A stretch of DNA of 64,000 bases. Origin: an uncultured Rhizobiaceae group bacterium. GTDB taxonomy: Bacteria > Pseudomonadota > Alphaproteobacteria > Rhizobiales > Rhizobiaceae. The stretch is taken from the NCBI GenBank assembly GCA_937958815.1, contig CALGMR010000002.1:124001-188000 (forward strand). The letters run 5' to 3'. The translations under genes and the position numbers were made by a program. Shown here piece by piece: positions 56,129 through 64,000 of this stretch (its first letter is position 1; every line of letters starts with the position of its first letter). The notes below the pieces were generated by a model. That model made no database searches, was not told the origin of the DNA, and was given only the letters and a program-made list of their open reading frames with translations.

Positions 56129-56374
56129 TCAATCCGTCGTTGCTGGATTGTTTGTCGGTGCTGTGGGCCCAGTTTGTTCAATCGTGGCGTCGACAGGCGC
56201 ATTCCCTGCACCGTTTCCAAAGAACAAGGTTAAACCCAAAAACACGAGGCCAATCATGGCCAAGCCAATCAAAACGCCACCAAGACTGGCGCTGCTTTCG
56301 TTTGCGTGGCCGTAAGCGCGTTGATGGGCTGAACTTAAACGTTGATTATGAACATCTCGATAGTCGGTCATCAT
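56129..56374 (-). CDS. Small membrane protein, 81 aa
   Basis: Unrecognised protein with a hydrophilic N-terminus, one Gly-rich transmembrane helix (about residues 30-52, GVLIGLAMIGLVFLGLTLFF) and a Pro/Thr/Ala-rich tail likely in the periplasm. A strong AAGGAGA lies upstream of two adjacent ATGs (56374 and 56371). It lies between a hydrolase and purB. Real gene by ribosome binding site and topology; function unknown. Confidence 0.62.
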   Translation of the reverse strand: MMTDYRDVHNQRLSSAHQRAYGHANESSASLGGVLIGLAMIGLVFLGLTLFFGNGAGNAPVDATIEQTGPTAPTNNPATTD

Positions 56375-56407
56375 TGTCTCCTTTGCCCAGCCTTGGACCT
56401 AGGATGA

Positions 56408-56443
56408 TGATTGAATCTGCCCGCAAAGGGGCAGAACCAATCA
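56408..56443 (-). terminator. Long hairpin downstream of purB
   Basis: TGATTG-AA-TCTGCCC (56408-56422) pairs with GGGCAGA-AC-CAATCA (56429-56443): 13 pairs with one 2x2 internal loop and a six-base loop. It lies about 40 bases past purB on the minus strand, without a good T-tract, so it may be a transcript 3' stabiliser or a terminator. Confidence 0.5.
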
Positions 56444-56483
56444 CGAATGATGTTGCTTCTTAAAATGTCGGGAGCTGGGCTTC

Positions 56484-57785
56484 TTACCCAAACACGCGTT
56501 TGAAAATCGTGTCCACATGTTTGGTGTGATAGCCGAGGTCGAATTTTTCTTTAATTTCTTCTTCGGAAAGCAGGGCTGTGACTTCGCTGTCTGCCAGCAA
56601 TTCTGTGAGGAAATCCTTGTCTTGTTCCCAAACTTTCATGGCGTTGCGCTGCACCAGACGATAGCTGTCTTCACGGGATGCACCGGCTTGAGTTAGCGCC
56701 AACAAAACGCGCTGAGAATGAACAAGCCCGCGGAACTTGTTCATGTTCTTTTCCATATTGTTTGGGTAGACGAGCAGTTTATCAATCACGCCTGTTAGGC
56801 GCATCAAGGCGAAGTCCAATGTGACAGTCGCATCAGGGCCAATCATGCGTTCAACGGATGAGTGGGAAATATCACGCTCGTGCCACAGGGCGACGTTTTC
56901 CATAGCTGGCAATGCATAACTGCGCACCATACGTGCCAAACCTGTAAGGTTTTCAGTCAATACAGGGTTGCGCTTGTGCGGCATTGCGGACGAACCTTTT
57001 TGACCCGGTGCAAAATATTCTTCTGCTTCCAGCACTTCCGTGCGCTGCAAGTGGCGAATTTCAGTGGCCAGGCGTTCTACAGAAGATGCAATCACACCCA
57101 GCGTTGCAAAATATTGCGCGTGGCGATCACGGGGCACAACTTGTGTGGAAACAGGTTCAGCTTTCAACCCCAAGGCTTCTGCCACATGTTCTTCAACAGA
57201 TGGGTCAATATTGGCGAAGGTGCCAACGGCTCCTGAAATGGCGCAAGTCGCAATTTCTTCGCGCGCGTGAACCAAGCGCTGACGGCAGCGGTCGAATTCG
57301 GCATAGGCTTGCGCCAACTTAACACCAAAAGTGGTTGGCTCTGCATGGATGCCGTGAGAGCGGCCAATTGTAATGTCGTCTTTGTGTTCAAATGCGCGTT
57401 TTTTCAAAGCCGCGAGCAGGGCGTCCATATCGTCCAGAAGCAGATCTGTTGCTTTGGTCAACTGCACGTTGAAACATGTGTCCAACACGTCAGAAGATGT
57501 CATGCCCTGGTGCACGAAACGTGCGTCGGGGCCAACGATTTCTGCCAGATGGGTGAGGAAAGCGATCACGTCGTGTTTGGTTTCGCGCTCAATCTCATCA
57601 ATGCGTGCTACATCAAACTCTGCACTGCCGCCTTTTTCCCAAATTGTTTTGGCCGCTTCCTCGGGAATGACACCAAGTTTGGCCAGTGCATCACAAGCAT
57701 GGGCTTCAATTTCAAACCAGATGCGAAATTTGGATTCAGGTGACCAAATGTCGGTCATTTCTGAGCGGGAATAGCGGGGGATCAT
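56484..57785 (-). CDS. purB: Adenylosuccinate lyase
   Basis: Enzyme of two purine steps (SAICAR to AICAR and adenylosuccinate to AMP), 433 residues. The fumarase-superfamily signature is SSAMPHKRNP; TSSDVLDTC and GRSHGIHAEPTTFG carry catalytic residues. Start ATG 57785. It is on the same strand as rpe upstream but separated by two other genes. Confidence 0.96.
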   Translation of the reverse strand: MIPRYSRSEMTDIWSPESKFRIWFEIEAHACDALAKLGVIPEEAAKTIWEKGGSAEFDVARIDEIERETKHDVIAFLTHLAEIVGPDARFVHQGMTSSDVLDTCFNVQLTKATDLLLDDMDALLAALKKRAFEHKDDITIGRSHGIHAEPTTFGVKLAQAYAEFDRCRQRLVHAREEIATCAISGAVGTFANIDPSVEEHVAEALGLKAEPVSTQVVPRDRHAQYFATLGVIASSVERLATEIRHLQRTEVLEAEEYFAPGQKGSSAMPHKRNPVLTENLTGLARMVRSYALPAMENVALWHERDISHSSVERMIGPDATVTLDFALMRLTGVIDKLLVYPNNMEKNMNKFRGLVHSQRVLLALTQAGASREDSYRLVQRNAMKVWEQDKDFLTELLADSEVTALLSEEEIKEKFDLGYHTKHVDTIFKRVFG

Positions 57786-57843
57786 TGCAATGTCCGAATT
57801 GGGAGGAGATTTTGTGGGGACTTAACACCCAAGCGTGCTGCCT

Positions 57844-58353
57844 TCAACGGGAAGGCTGAAACCACCCACGGGAAAAGCCGATGCTCACCACAAAAAGTGC
57901 GATCAAGCCCCATGGCATCAGCAAACGAAAGCCGACAACCGAAAACAGATAAGCCGCAGACAAAACCGTGAAGAAGGTGCGTGTTATCCACTCAAAGCTT
58001 AAAACATGGGCTGACCATTGGGGGAAGCTCATTCGGTAGTGAATGGCAAAGATGAGTGCGGCCAAACCAACGGTGAAAATGCAAAGAGCTGCAAAGAAGA
58101 ACGAAAACCGAGCCAATGCAGGTTTCTTCTTCACCAAAGTATGCGCAAGCAATGGTGTTGAGTAACCGGCGGCAAATGACGCAACTGCAAATGGAATGAG
58201 CGCATAAACAAAGTGAACATCATGATGCCAGCCCTGCGTATTTAGGCTCAGTGCAACTCCAATGGTTATAAGAGCAGACCAAACAAAGCCGAAACCCAGT
58301 TGGTGGCGCCAATTTCGTGCAGCATGAGCCAGATTTGAAAAGAAGTTTTTCAA
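57844..58353 (-). CDS. Hypothetical membrane protein, 169 aa, four to five helices
   Basis: Unrecognised inner membrane protein. After a short basic N-terminus (HAARNWRHQ) hydrophobic segments lie at about 19-36, 45-67, 80-100 and 120-160. Translation likely starts at TTG 58353, which overlaps the stop of the upstream DUF2259 gene by four bases (TTGA), a coupling pattern that supports the call. Function unknown. Confidence 0.65.
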   Translation of the reverse strand: MKNFFSNLAHAARNWRHQLGFGFVWSALITIGVALSLNTQGWHHDVHFVYALIPFAVASFAAGYSTPLLAHTLVKKKPALARFSFFFAALCIFTVGLAALIFAIHYRMSFPQWSAHVLSFEWITRTFFTVLSAAYLFSVVGFRLLMPWGLIALFVVSIGFSRGWFQPSR

Positions 58354-59141
58354 GGACTGACCTTGCTGGTGACCGCCAGGATTTTACCGTCAAATCCTTC
58401 AAATCCCCGGCTTGCATATCTCACCACAACCGCCATCGACATGTTGTCGTCGGGCCCGTAGGTCAGAACTTGTTCGATGTGATAATTTTGAGGGCATCCG
58501 CGCGAGCTTGGAACTTTTGAATCTTCGCTCAGGATCATTTCCTTTTCGGTCTTTTCATTGGTCAAAATGAGCCGAAACCCGTATTCGTACTCCCTCCAAC
58601 CTTCGCAGGCTGATGATTTGGCTTCGAATTCGATGGGTTGTATTTCAAGCGACCAAGCTTTGGTGTCTTCCGTTGCTGAATAATTCAACTGATAGCCAAC
58701 CGTGGAAAAGCGGATTGGGTTGCTGGCGTTTAGTTGGAACGGGCTGTGTTGAGCGCGAACATCACCGCTCTTTATTGGTCCGACTGCCGCCATCAGGTCT
58801 GCAGATAACTCTTGCAGTTGTTGTCTCGCCGTGGCTTCACCTGCTGCTATGAAATCTTCGGGCTGGTTTGTTTCCAATTTTTGGGCATCTTCTTCAGTGA
58901 ATTTGGTTCTGATAGGTGAACCGCTCAGATATGCGTCGGTGGAAACGTCGATCACATAAAGAGATGCATGTGGAATTCCGGAACCATCTTGGATGCCATA
59001 CTCTTCAAAGATGAATTTTGAACCGTCGGCAGAAAACCCGTGAACATAAAGCTTGAAAGTCTCGGCTGCCGCAAGTGAAGTTGGGAAAGCGCAGGTCAAA
59101 ATCAAGGATAGTGTGGATACAAGGGCAGGGAGTGATTTCAT
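58350..59141 (-). CDS. DUF2259 family secreted protein
   Basis: Predicted periplasmic protein of 263 residues in the DUF2259 family, common in rhizobia beside rpe and purB. It has a Sec signal peptide (MKSLPALVSTLSLILTCAF, with cleavage after SLAAA) and a beta-rich domain with two Cys residues (SACEGWREYE and RGCPQNYHI). The start ATG 59141 has GGAGGACC upstream; a longer in-frame start at 59180 would hide the signal peptide. Function unknown. Confidence 0.82.
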   Translation of the reverse strand: MKSLPALVSTLSLILTCAFPTSLAAAETFKLYVHGFSADGSKFIFEEYGIQDGSGIPHASLYVIDVSTDAYLSGSPIRTKFTEEDAQKLETNQPEDFIAAGEATARQQLQELSADLMAAVGPIKSGDVRAQHSPFQLNASNPIRFSTVGYQLNYSATEDTKAWSLEIQPIEFEAKSSACEGWREYEYGFRLILTNEKTEKEMILSEDSKVPSSRGCPQNYHIEQVLTYGPDDNMSMAVVVRYASRGFEGFDGKILAVTSKVSP

Positions 59142-59176
59142 AGCTGGTCCTCCAAATCTGCCTATGTCGTGCCTTC

Positions 59177-59848
59177 TCAAAGCGCAGATTTTATGGCCGC
59201 GATGTTCTTGGCATATGAAGCTTTGCCTTTGCCATCGTAAATGGCTGAACCAGCAACCAACACATCAGCCCCTTGATGGGTGACCAATGGAGCCGTTTCA
59301 GCGGTTATGCCGCCATCCACCTGAATGTGAATTTTGCGGTCGCCGGCCAACGCGCGGGCCTGCCCAACTTTGGTTGCAGCTTCGGGAATGAATTTCTGAC
59401 CACCAAAGCCTGGATTGACACTCATGATCAAAATCATGTCGACCATATCAATCACATGTTCCAGCGTGGAAACTGGGGTAGCGGGGTTGATTGCGACACC
59501 AACCTTCGTACCAAGCGATTTGATCGCCTGCAAAGAACGGTGCATATGTGCTCCAGCTTCTGCATGAATAGTGATCATATCACTGCCTGCTTTAGCGAAT
59601 GCTTCCAGATAAGGATCGCATGGCGATATCATTAAATGAGTGTCGAAAAAGGCTTTGGTGAGAGGTCTTAGTTTTTCGATAATGACGGGGCCGAAGGATA
59701 TGTTGGGCACGAAATGGCCGTCCATTACGTCCAAATGCACCCAGTCGGCACCAGCTTCGAGAACATCGAGAACTTCTTCTCCGATTTTAGAGAAATCTGC
59801 CGCCAAGATGGATGGAGCTATGATGACATTTTCGGGTGCGATTTTCAT
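59177..59848 (-). CDS. rpe: Ribulose-phosphate 3-epimerase
   Basis: TIM-barrel epimerase of the pentose phosphate pathway, 223 residues. It begins VIIAPSILAADFSKIGEEV, has HLDVMDGHFVPNISFGP with metal and catalytic residues, and MSVNPGFGGQKFIP and VDGGITAETAP loops. ATG 59848 is chosen with GGAG upstream; an in-frame start at 59929 would overlap the upstream gene. Confidence 0.95.
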   Translation of the reverse strand: MKIAPENVIIAPSILAADFSKIGEEVLDVLEAGADWVHLDVMDGHFVPNISFGPVIIEKLRPLTKAFFDTHLMISPCDPYLEAFAKAGSDMITIHAEAGAHMHRSLQAIKSLGTKVGVAINPATPVSTLEHVIDMVDMILIMSVNPGFGGQKFIPEAATKVGQARALAGDRKIHIQVDGGITAETAPLVTHQGADVLVAGSAIYDGKGKASYAKNIAAIKSAL

Positions 59849-59901
59849 AGGCTTTGGCTCCGCGTTGGTTGAAAAGCGCGTAACACGATGAGCAGGTCTG
59901 C

Positions 59902-60927
59902 TCAATTGCCAGAAAAGACTTTTGCCCAACTAGGGAATAAATCGTGTTCGGCGGCAGTCGCTTCAAACACACCTCTGGCTATTGCTCTGCTCATGGTAGA
60001 AGCGGCAATGGCCGACATTTCGATTTGATCGTTGATATCGGGAACAACGCGGCTTCCTGCTGTCGCGACTGAAAAAATTAAGTCCCCGTCCAGCGGCGTA
60101 TGGGCTGGCCAGAGTGCGCGGGCAAATCCATCATGAGTAGCAACGGCCAACCGTTTGGCCTCGCCTTTGGTGAGCACCGCGTCTGTGGCAATAATGGCAA
60201 TAGTGGTGTTTGCGCCTTGGCTTTGTTCGCTTCGAAATTTAATCCGCAGTTTTTGGGCTTCTTCGGCGGAAATTGTGGAAGGGCCAAAGCCGCCAAATTC
60301 ATTGTTCAGTTCAAATTGTTGCGCCCAAAAACCCTTGCCTTCGCCCACTGTTGCAGCGCCGAGGGCGTTGACGGCCACAAGAGCGCCAATGGTGATGCCG
60401 TTGGCCAACACAGTCGAGGCTGAGCCCAAGCCTCCTTTTAAACCGAGTTTATGTCCACCCACCAAGGCGCCAGTTCCAGCGCCTGCTGTGCCCAGTTCAA
60501 AGTCGATCGATGCATTTCGTGCTGCTTCGTAGCCGAGGTCACGATAGGGCGGGTATTGCCCCCAGTTTTTGTCGCCGCCATTTATGAGGTCGAACAGTAT
60601 GGCTGATGGAACAATAGGGATGCGCTGGTCGGCGATCTGAAACCCTTTGTCATCTTCGCGCAGCGCTGCTTGAACACCGCTTGCTGCATCAAGCCCAAAG
60701 GCTGAACCACCGGATAATGCAAAACCGTCAACAGATTGAACTGTGTTTTCTGGTTGCAGCAGATCTGTGTCGCGACTGCCTGGAGCGCCGCCCATCACAT
60801 GAACGCTTGCGACGTTTTCCACATCGCAGAGCAGGGCGGTCACGCCAGATTTCAATTTGTCGTTCTGCGCATGGCCCACACGTAATCCGTCAATATCTGT
60901 AATCAGGTTGCGCGGCCCCGTTTTCAT
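59902..60927 (-). CDS. P1 family (DmpA/NylC-type) aminopeptidase or amidase
   Basis: N-terminal-nucleophile-type hydrolase of the DmpA/P1 family, 341 residues. Members cut themselves to expose a Ser or Thr nucleophile. Here the site reads GANTTIAIIATDA, with Asn240-Thr241, which matches the Asn/Thr autoprocessing site of NylC-type endoamidases rather than the Gly-Ser site of DmpA. The Gly-rich ALSGGSAFGLDAASG and GTGALVGGHKLG segments are family features. Its start lies two bases after the stop of a periplasmic binding protein gene, with AAGGCAACTG upstream, so the two are coupled. No signal peptide is seen; the enzyme is probably cytosolic. Substrate unknown. Confidence 0.87.
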   Translation of the reverse strand: MKTGPRNLITDIDGLRVGHAQNDKLKSGVTALLCDVENVASVHVMGGAPGSRDTDLLQPENTVQSVDGFALSGGSAFGLDAASGVQAALREDDKGFQIADQRIPIVPSAILFDLINGGDKNWGQYPPYRDLGYEAARNASIDFELGTAGAGTGALVGGHKLGLKGGLGSASTVLANGITIGALVAVNALGAATVGEGKGFWAQQFELNNEFGGFGPSTISAEEAQKLRIKFRSEQSQGANTTIAIIATDAVLTKGEAKRLAVATHDGFARALWPAHTPLDGDLIFSVATAGSRVVPDINDQIEMSAIAASTMSRAIARGVFEATAAEHDLFPSWAKVFSGN

Positions 60928-60929
60928 GG

Positions 60930-62006
60930 TCAGTTGCCTTCGCTTGTAAAAGGTCGGTCATTTGACCATTTGATCAGCTCAAACGGTTCTAAAATAATTC
61001 TGGCATCACTTTCTAAAGAAACAGAGCCAACAATCGTGTCGAATGTTTTCGCACTGGGCGTTTTGATCAATTGTGCCGCCACTTCAACCATCACGTGCCC
61101 TAGAACAACTTCAGGGTCGGTGGGGACGTTCGCCTTTGCGGCTTCGCTTAGAAAATCCTGGTCTGAAACCCGGCGCATCTTGGGGGTGACTGCCAAAATG
61201 GGGCGACGGATGGCGTTAGCTCCTGCAGCAAACGGTAAAAGAGAAATTTGTTCTCCCATGGAAACAGGCCATTCCAGTTTCAGCGCGGTGAGGTCATTGG
61301 CAAATGTCACCACGTCTTCTGGTGCTGCCGCGATGATGATGGCCTCGACGCCTGAGCGCTGCAGTCGTCGGATGAGGGCGCGCTGATTTGTTTGCAAAGG
61401 GCGAAAGTTGGCATTTGTGATTGGCTTACGACCAGTTTCTTCCGCAATCAGTCGAATTGAATCGGCCAAACCACGACCATACACGCTGCCATCGTCCAAA
61501 ATGGCATAAGGTTTCGATCCAAATTCTGGTAAAATGAAATCCGCAATTGCCTGCGCCTCTGCGTTGGGCGTGTTGGAGAATTCAAAGATTGGCAGGCCTT
61601 CAATTTCCCGCAATCGTTTTAAGCCAGAGTTGCGCGTTCTAAACGTTAAAAGCGGTGCGTTATTGTTGTTTGCTTTCAATGTGCGTGCCAAGGCCGCAGC
61701 GAGTTTGAAACAAGGCAATCCAATCACGGCTTTTGCGGATGAAAACTGTTCGGTCAACTCCGTTGCAGATGCCGCGTCACAATTGTCATCGACCAGTTTT
61801 AGGTCGATCGTGGTTCCTGCATTGTTTGCTTTTTCTTGAGCCAGCAATGCACCAAGTTCGATGCGCTTTGAGACAGCTTCATATCTAGTATTCATTGGCA
61901 GGGAGAGACCGATTAGGTCGGAACTCCAGGCCGAACCGGAGCCTGCCGTCATCAGCGCAAGCGGAAAAAAAGCGATTGCTGTCAGTGATTTGAGCAACTT
62001 ATTCAT
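60930..62006 (-). CDS. Periplasmic ligand-binding protein, ABC-transporter LivK-like (orphan)
   Basis: Predicted secreted type I periplasmic binding protein (358 residues) of the branched-chain amino acid receptor fold. It has a Sec signal peptide (residues 1-28, ending SAWSS) and two Rossmann-like lobes; LGALLAQEKANNAG and YGRGLADSIRLIAEETG are typical segments. No ABC permease or ATPase gene lies nearby, so it either serves a distant transporter or acts as a sensor. It is directly upstream of and coupled to the P1 peptidase gene. Confidence 0.82.
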   Translation of the reverse strand: MNKLLKSLTAIAFFPLALMTAGSGSAWSSDLIGLSLPMNTRYEAVSKRIELGALLAQEKANNAGTTIDLKLVDDNCDAASATELTEQFSSAKAVIGLPCFKLAAALARTLKANNNNAPLLTFRTRNSGLKRLREIEGLPIFEFSNTPNAEAQAIADFILPEFGSKPYAILDDGSVYGRGLADSIRLIAEETGRKPITNANFRPLQTNQRALIRRLQRSGVEAIIIAAAPEDVVTFANDLTALKLEWPVSMGEQISLLPFAAGANAIRRPILAVTPKMRRVSDQDFLSEAAKANVPTDPEVVLGHVMVEVAAQLIKTPSAKTFDTIVGSVSLESDARIILEPFELIKWSNDRPFTSEGN

Positions 62007-62050
62007 AACCGCTTCATAACCATTGAAGAACGATGTGAAAAGTCATCAAC

Positions 62051-62779
62051 CTAAATGAGTTGAAGCGCTTTCATGCTGGCATGTTCGTTGGAGCCAATAA
62101 TGATGTGATCGTGCACTGTAATGCCCATAGGGGCGGAGGCTTCAATGATGTTTTGCGTCATCTCAATATCTGCGCGCGATGGCGTGATGTCGCCCGAGGG
62201 GTGATTGTGCACCAAGATTAACGCGGATGCGTTGAGTTCCAGCGCGCGCTTGACCACTTCGCGTATATAGACAGGCGTGTGATCGACGGTGCCTTTTTGC
62301 TGCACTTCGTCTTTGATCAATCCGTTTTTCTTGTCCAAAAACAGGATGCGAAACTGTTCAATTTTTTCATGGCCCATGACAGCGGTGCAATAATCAATCA
62401 CTGAAGACCATGAACTGAGCATTGTTTTGTCTTCAAAATCGGAACGAATGCCCCGCGCTGATGCTACTGCTATGATTTTTAAGTCTGTGGCGACTACGGG
62501 ACCAACGCCTTCCACGCGTTGCAAATCGAGCGTGTCAGCGCGCATGACTGCTGCCAATGTTCCGAAATTGTCGAGCAAACGTTTGGCGATGGGCTTTGTG
62601 TCGCCGCGCTTGATGCTGCGAAACAACAAAAGCTCCAGCAATTCATAGTCAGGCAAGGAGTCCGGGTTTGCTAAGAACCGTTCCCGCAAGCGGTCTCTGT
62701 GGCCATGATAATGGGGGACGTTTGCTTCTTCGAAGCCTTCATTGCCCTTCTCTGGGCTCGCATGTTTCCCTCCGGCCAT
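62051..62779 (-). CDS. radC: RadC/JAB domain protein
   Basis: Protein of the RadC family with an N-terminal helix-hairpin-helix part ([15 protein letters not shown]) and a C-terminal JAMM/MPN+ metalloprotease-like domain with [18 protein letters not shown], the His-x-His...Ser..Asp zinc site. It has 242 residues. Despite the name, a repair role is doubtful in other bacteria. It follows map, as in related genomes. Confidence 0.92.
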   Translation of the reverse strand: MAGGKHASPEKGNEGFEEANVPHYHGHRDRLRERFLANPDSLPDYELLELLLFRSIKRGDTKPIAKRLLDNFGTLAAVMRADTLDLQRVEGVGPVVATDLKIIAVASARGIRSDFEDKTMLSSWSSVIDYCTAVMGHEKIEQFRILFLDKKNGLIKDEVQQKGTVDHTPVYIREVVKRALELNASALILVHNHPSGDITPSRADIEMTQNIIEASAPMGITVHDHIIIGSNEHASMKALQLI

Positions 62780-62787
62780 CTTGTCTG

Positions 62788-63618
62788 TCAGCCAGACGCG
62801 TAGGGCGGTCTGGTGTGGCCCGCAGGAGAAGCTGTGAAAATCTCACACCCTGTTTCGGTCACACCAACGGAATGTTCAAACTGCGCAGTCAGTGATCTGT
62901 CACGGGTCACGGCGGTCCAACCATCTTTCAATATCTTCACATGATGTTTGCCGAGATTGATCATCGGTTCAATAGTGAAAATCATGCCTGGAACAATTTC
63001 GGCGCCTTCGTCGGCCTTGCCGTAGTGCAGAACATTGGGGGCGTCGTGAAACAATTTGCCAAGTCCGTGGCCGCAAAAATCGCGGACAACGCTGCACCGT
63101 TCTTTTTCAGCGAGTTCTTGAATTGCTGCACCAATCGCACCCATGCGATTGCCAGGTTTGACCGCATCTATACCCGCCATCAGGCAATCATAGGTGAGAT
63201 CAACCAACCGTTCAGCGGCGCGTTTGGGTTTACCTGCAATATACATGCGGCTGGAATCTCCATGCCATCCGTCCAAAATGAAAGTGATGTCGACATTGAG
63301 AATGTCCCCGTCGCGCAAGGGTTTGTCTGACGGAAAACCATGGCACACCACGTGATTGAGGGATATGCAGCTGGAATAGGGATAACCGCGATAGTTCAGT
63401 GTTGCAGGCACAGCCCCATGGTCCATGCCATATTCGTACACGAATTTATCAATTTTCTCTGTCTTTAGCCCCACATCCACCATGCCAGCCACTTCGTCGA
63501 GGCAACGCGCAGTCAATTGGCATGCTTTGCGCATTCCGTCGAAGTCTTCGCTGGAATAGAGCTTGATCTGCCCTGTGTTCTTCAGTGGTGCTTTTGCAGC
63601 GTCGATATAGCTCGTCAA
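62788..63618 (-). CDS. map: Methionine aminopeptidase, type I
   Basis: Dimetal enzyme that removes the initiator methionine from nascent proteins, 276 residues. The pita-bread fold motifs are [35 protein letters not shown] with two metal Asp residues, [14 protein letters not shown] with the metal His, and [10 protein letters not shown] with Glu. The likely start is TTG 63618 behind AAGGCATAGAAA. It lies between sfsA and radC. Confidence 0.94.
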   Translation of the reverse strand: MTSYIDAAKAPLKNTGQIKLYSSEDFDGMRKACQLTARCLDEVAGMVDVGLKTEKIDKFVYEYGMDHGAVPATLNYRGYPYSSCISLNHVVCHGFPSDKPLRDGDILNVDITFILDGWHGDSSRMYIAGKPKRAAERLVDLTYDCLMAGIDAVKPGNRMGAIGAAIQELAEKERCSVVRDFCGHGLGKLFHDAPNVLHYGKADEGAEIVPGMIFTIEPMINLGKHHVKILKDGWTAVTRDRSLTAQFEHSVGVTETGCEIFTASPAGHTRPPYASG

Positions 63619-63639
63619 TTTCTATGCCTTTGAATGCGT

Positions 63640-64000
63640 TCACGACTCGATTGAGATGATGTGTCGTGCAGTAATGTCTTGGGTGGAGATGTCGCACCGA
63701 ATGGCGATGGCTTCAACCCCAGCTTTGGCTGCATCTTGGAAAGCTTCGGCATAATTGGGGTCAAGGTCTTCTGCAAAGGACAGGCGGTCTCCGTCTTCGC
63801 GTTGAATGACGTAAAGCATCACAGCTCTTGCGCCAGTGCGAACCATGTTGGCCATTTCGTGCAGATGTTTTGCGCCGCGCGCGGTTTTGCAATCGGGAAA
63901 TTCATGCAAGCCAGCTTCGCGTACAAAATGCACGTTCTTGATCTCCACATAGCAAGGCGGCCTGCCATCGTCTTCCAACAGGATGTCGATGCGCGAGTTT
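63640..64000 (-). CDS. sfsA: Sugar fermentation stimulation protein SfsA, C-terminal part (5' end outside window)
   Basis: Partial gene running off the right edge. About 120 C-terminal residues remain of a protein of about 235. The visible SfsA pattern is RIDILLEDDGRPPCYVEIKN, TARGAKHLHEMANM and AEDLDPNYAEAFQDA. SfsA has a nuclease-like fold and uncertain function. Its stop is 22 bases before map. Confidence 0.93.
   Translation of the reverse strand, partial: NSRIDILLEDDGRPPCYVEIKNVHFVREAGLHEFPDCKTARGAKHLHEMANMVRTGARAVMLYVIQREDGDRLSFAEDLDPNYAEAFQDAAKAGVEAIAIRCDISTQDITARHIISIES

Noticed and set aside
59849-59929. Longer start for rpe
   Set aside because: The extra residues overlap the upstream peptidase gene and are unlike other epimerases; GGAG supports ATG 59848.
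1-64000. CRISPR arrays, prophage, insertion sequences, toxin-antitoxin or restriction genes
   Set aside because: I looked for regularly spaced repeats, transposase or integrase motifs and defence-type domains and found none.

Overview
This window reads as ordinary core chromosome of an alphaproteobacterium, most likely a member of the Hyphomicrobiales (Rhizobiales). The evidence is gene content and order: a popZ-type gene (DUF2497) beside valS; clpP-clpX-lon-hup in a row; a 14-gene nuo operon carrying several extra small genes; birA-rnj-mce-DUF1467 directly after nuoN; purC-purS-purQ-purL with BolA and a CGFS glutaredoxin; a DUF1476 (ATP synthase zeta inhibitor) gene; and sfsA-map-radC at the right edge. 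Base composition is moderate by eye and was not computed. I see no prophage, transposase, CRISPR array, rRNA operon or plasmid functions.

Layout. 1-2330: the 3' part of rpoC, followed not by the usual rpsL-rpsG-fusA genes but by two short genes of unknown function. 2330-10300: an L,D-transpeptidase lipoprotein, a sulfur cluster (sseA, alaX, cysK), a GPH-type sugar transporter, cyclopropane fatty acid synthase and a photolyase. 10400-16800: an OmpA-type lipoprotein, tRNA-Asn, two small membrane proteins, tRNA-Cys, pcm, popZ and valS. 16980-24520: a FadL-type outer membrane protein, then the protein quality-control block clpP, clpX, lon, followed by hup and an HD-domain hydrolase. 24570-41470: tRNA-Val, tRNA-Asp and the complete nuoA-N operon for respiratory complex I, interrupted by a 66-residue membrane protein (between C and D), a 119-residue membrane protein (D/E) and a lipoprotein plus DUF3291 protein (F/G). 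41470-47840: birA, RNase J, methylmalonyl-CoA epimerase, DUF1467, DUF805, murI, rpsD and ttcA. 47900-54160 (minus strand): the purine block purC-purS-purQ-lipoprotein-purL, then bolA, a small membrane protein, a DMT transporter and grxD. 54380-64000: DUF1476, an HpcH/HpaI aldolase, an RBBP9-like hydrolase, purB, a membrane protein, DUF2259, rpe, a NylC/DmpA-type peptidase coupled to a periplasmic binding protein, radC, map and the 3' part of sfsA.

How the parts work together. The window supplies energy conversion (complex I and a likely F1-ATPase inhibitor), purine synthesis, proteolysis (ClpXP, Lon), cell-pole organisation (PopZ) and translation (ValRS, S4, MetAP, AlaX editing, four tRNAs). 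I found no obvious complete new defence or mobile system. The less explained material is: the unknown genes after rpoC; the accessory genes inside the nuo operon, including a DNA-binding-like HhH tail on NuoE; a long insertion in ValRS; the coupled binding protein/NylC-like hydrolase pair; and structured non-coding DNA before rpsD, between clpP and clpX, and before the fadL-like and nuo genes. A heat-shock (RpoH-type) promoter candidate lies upstream of lon.
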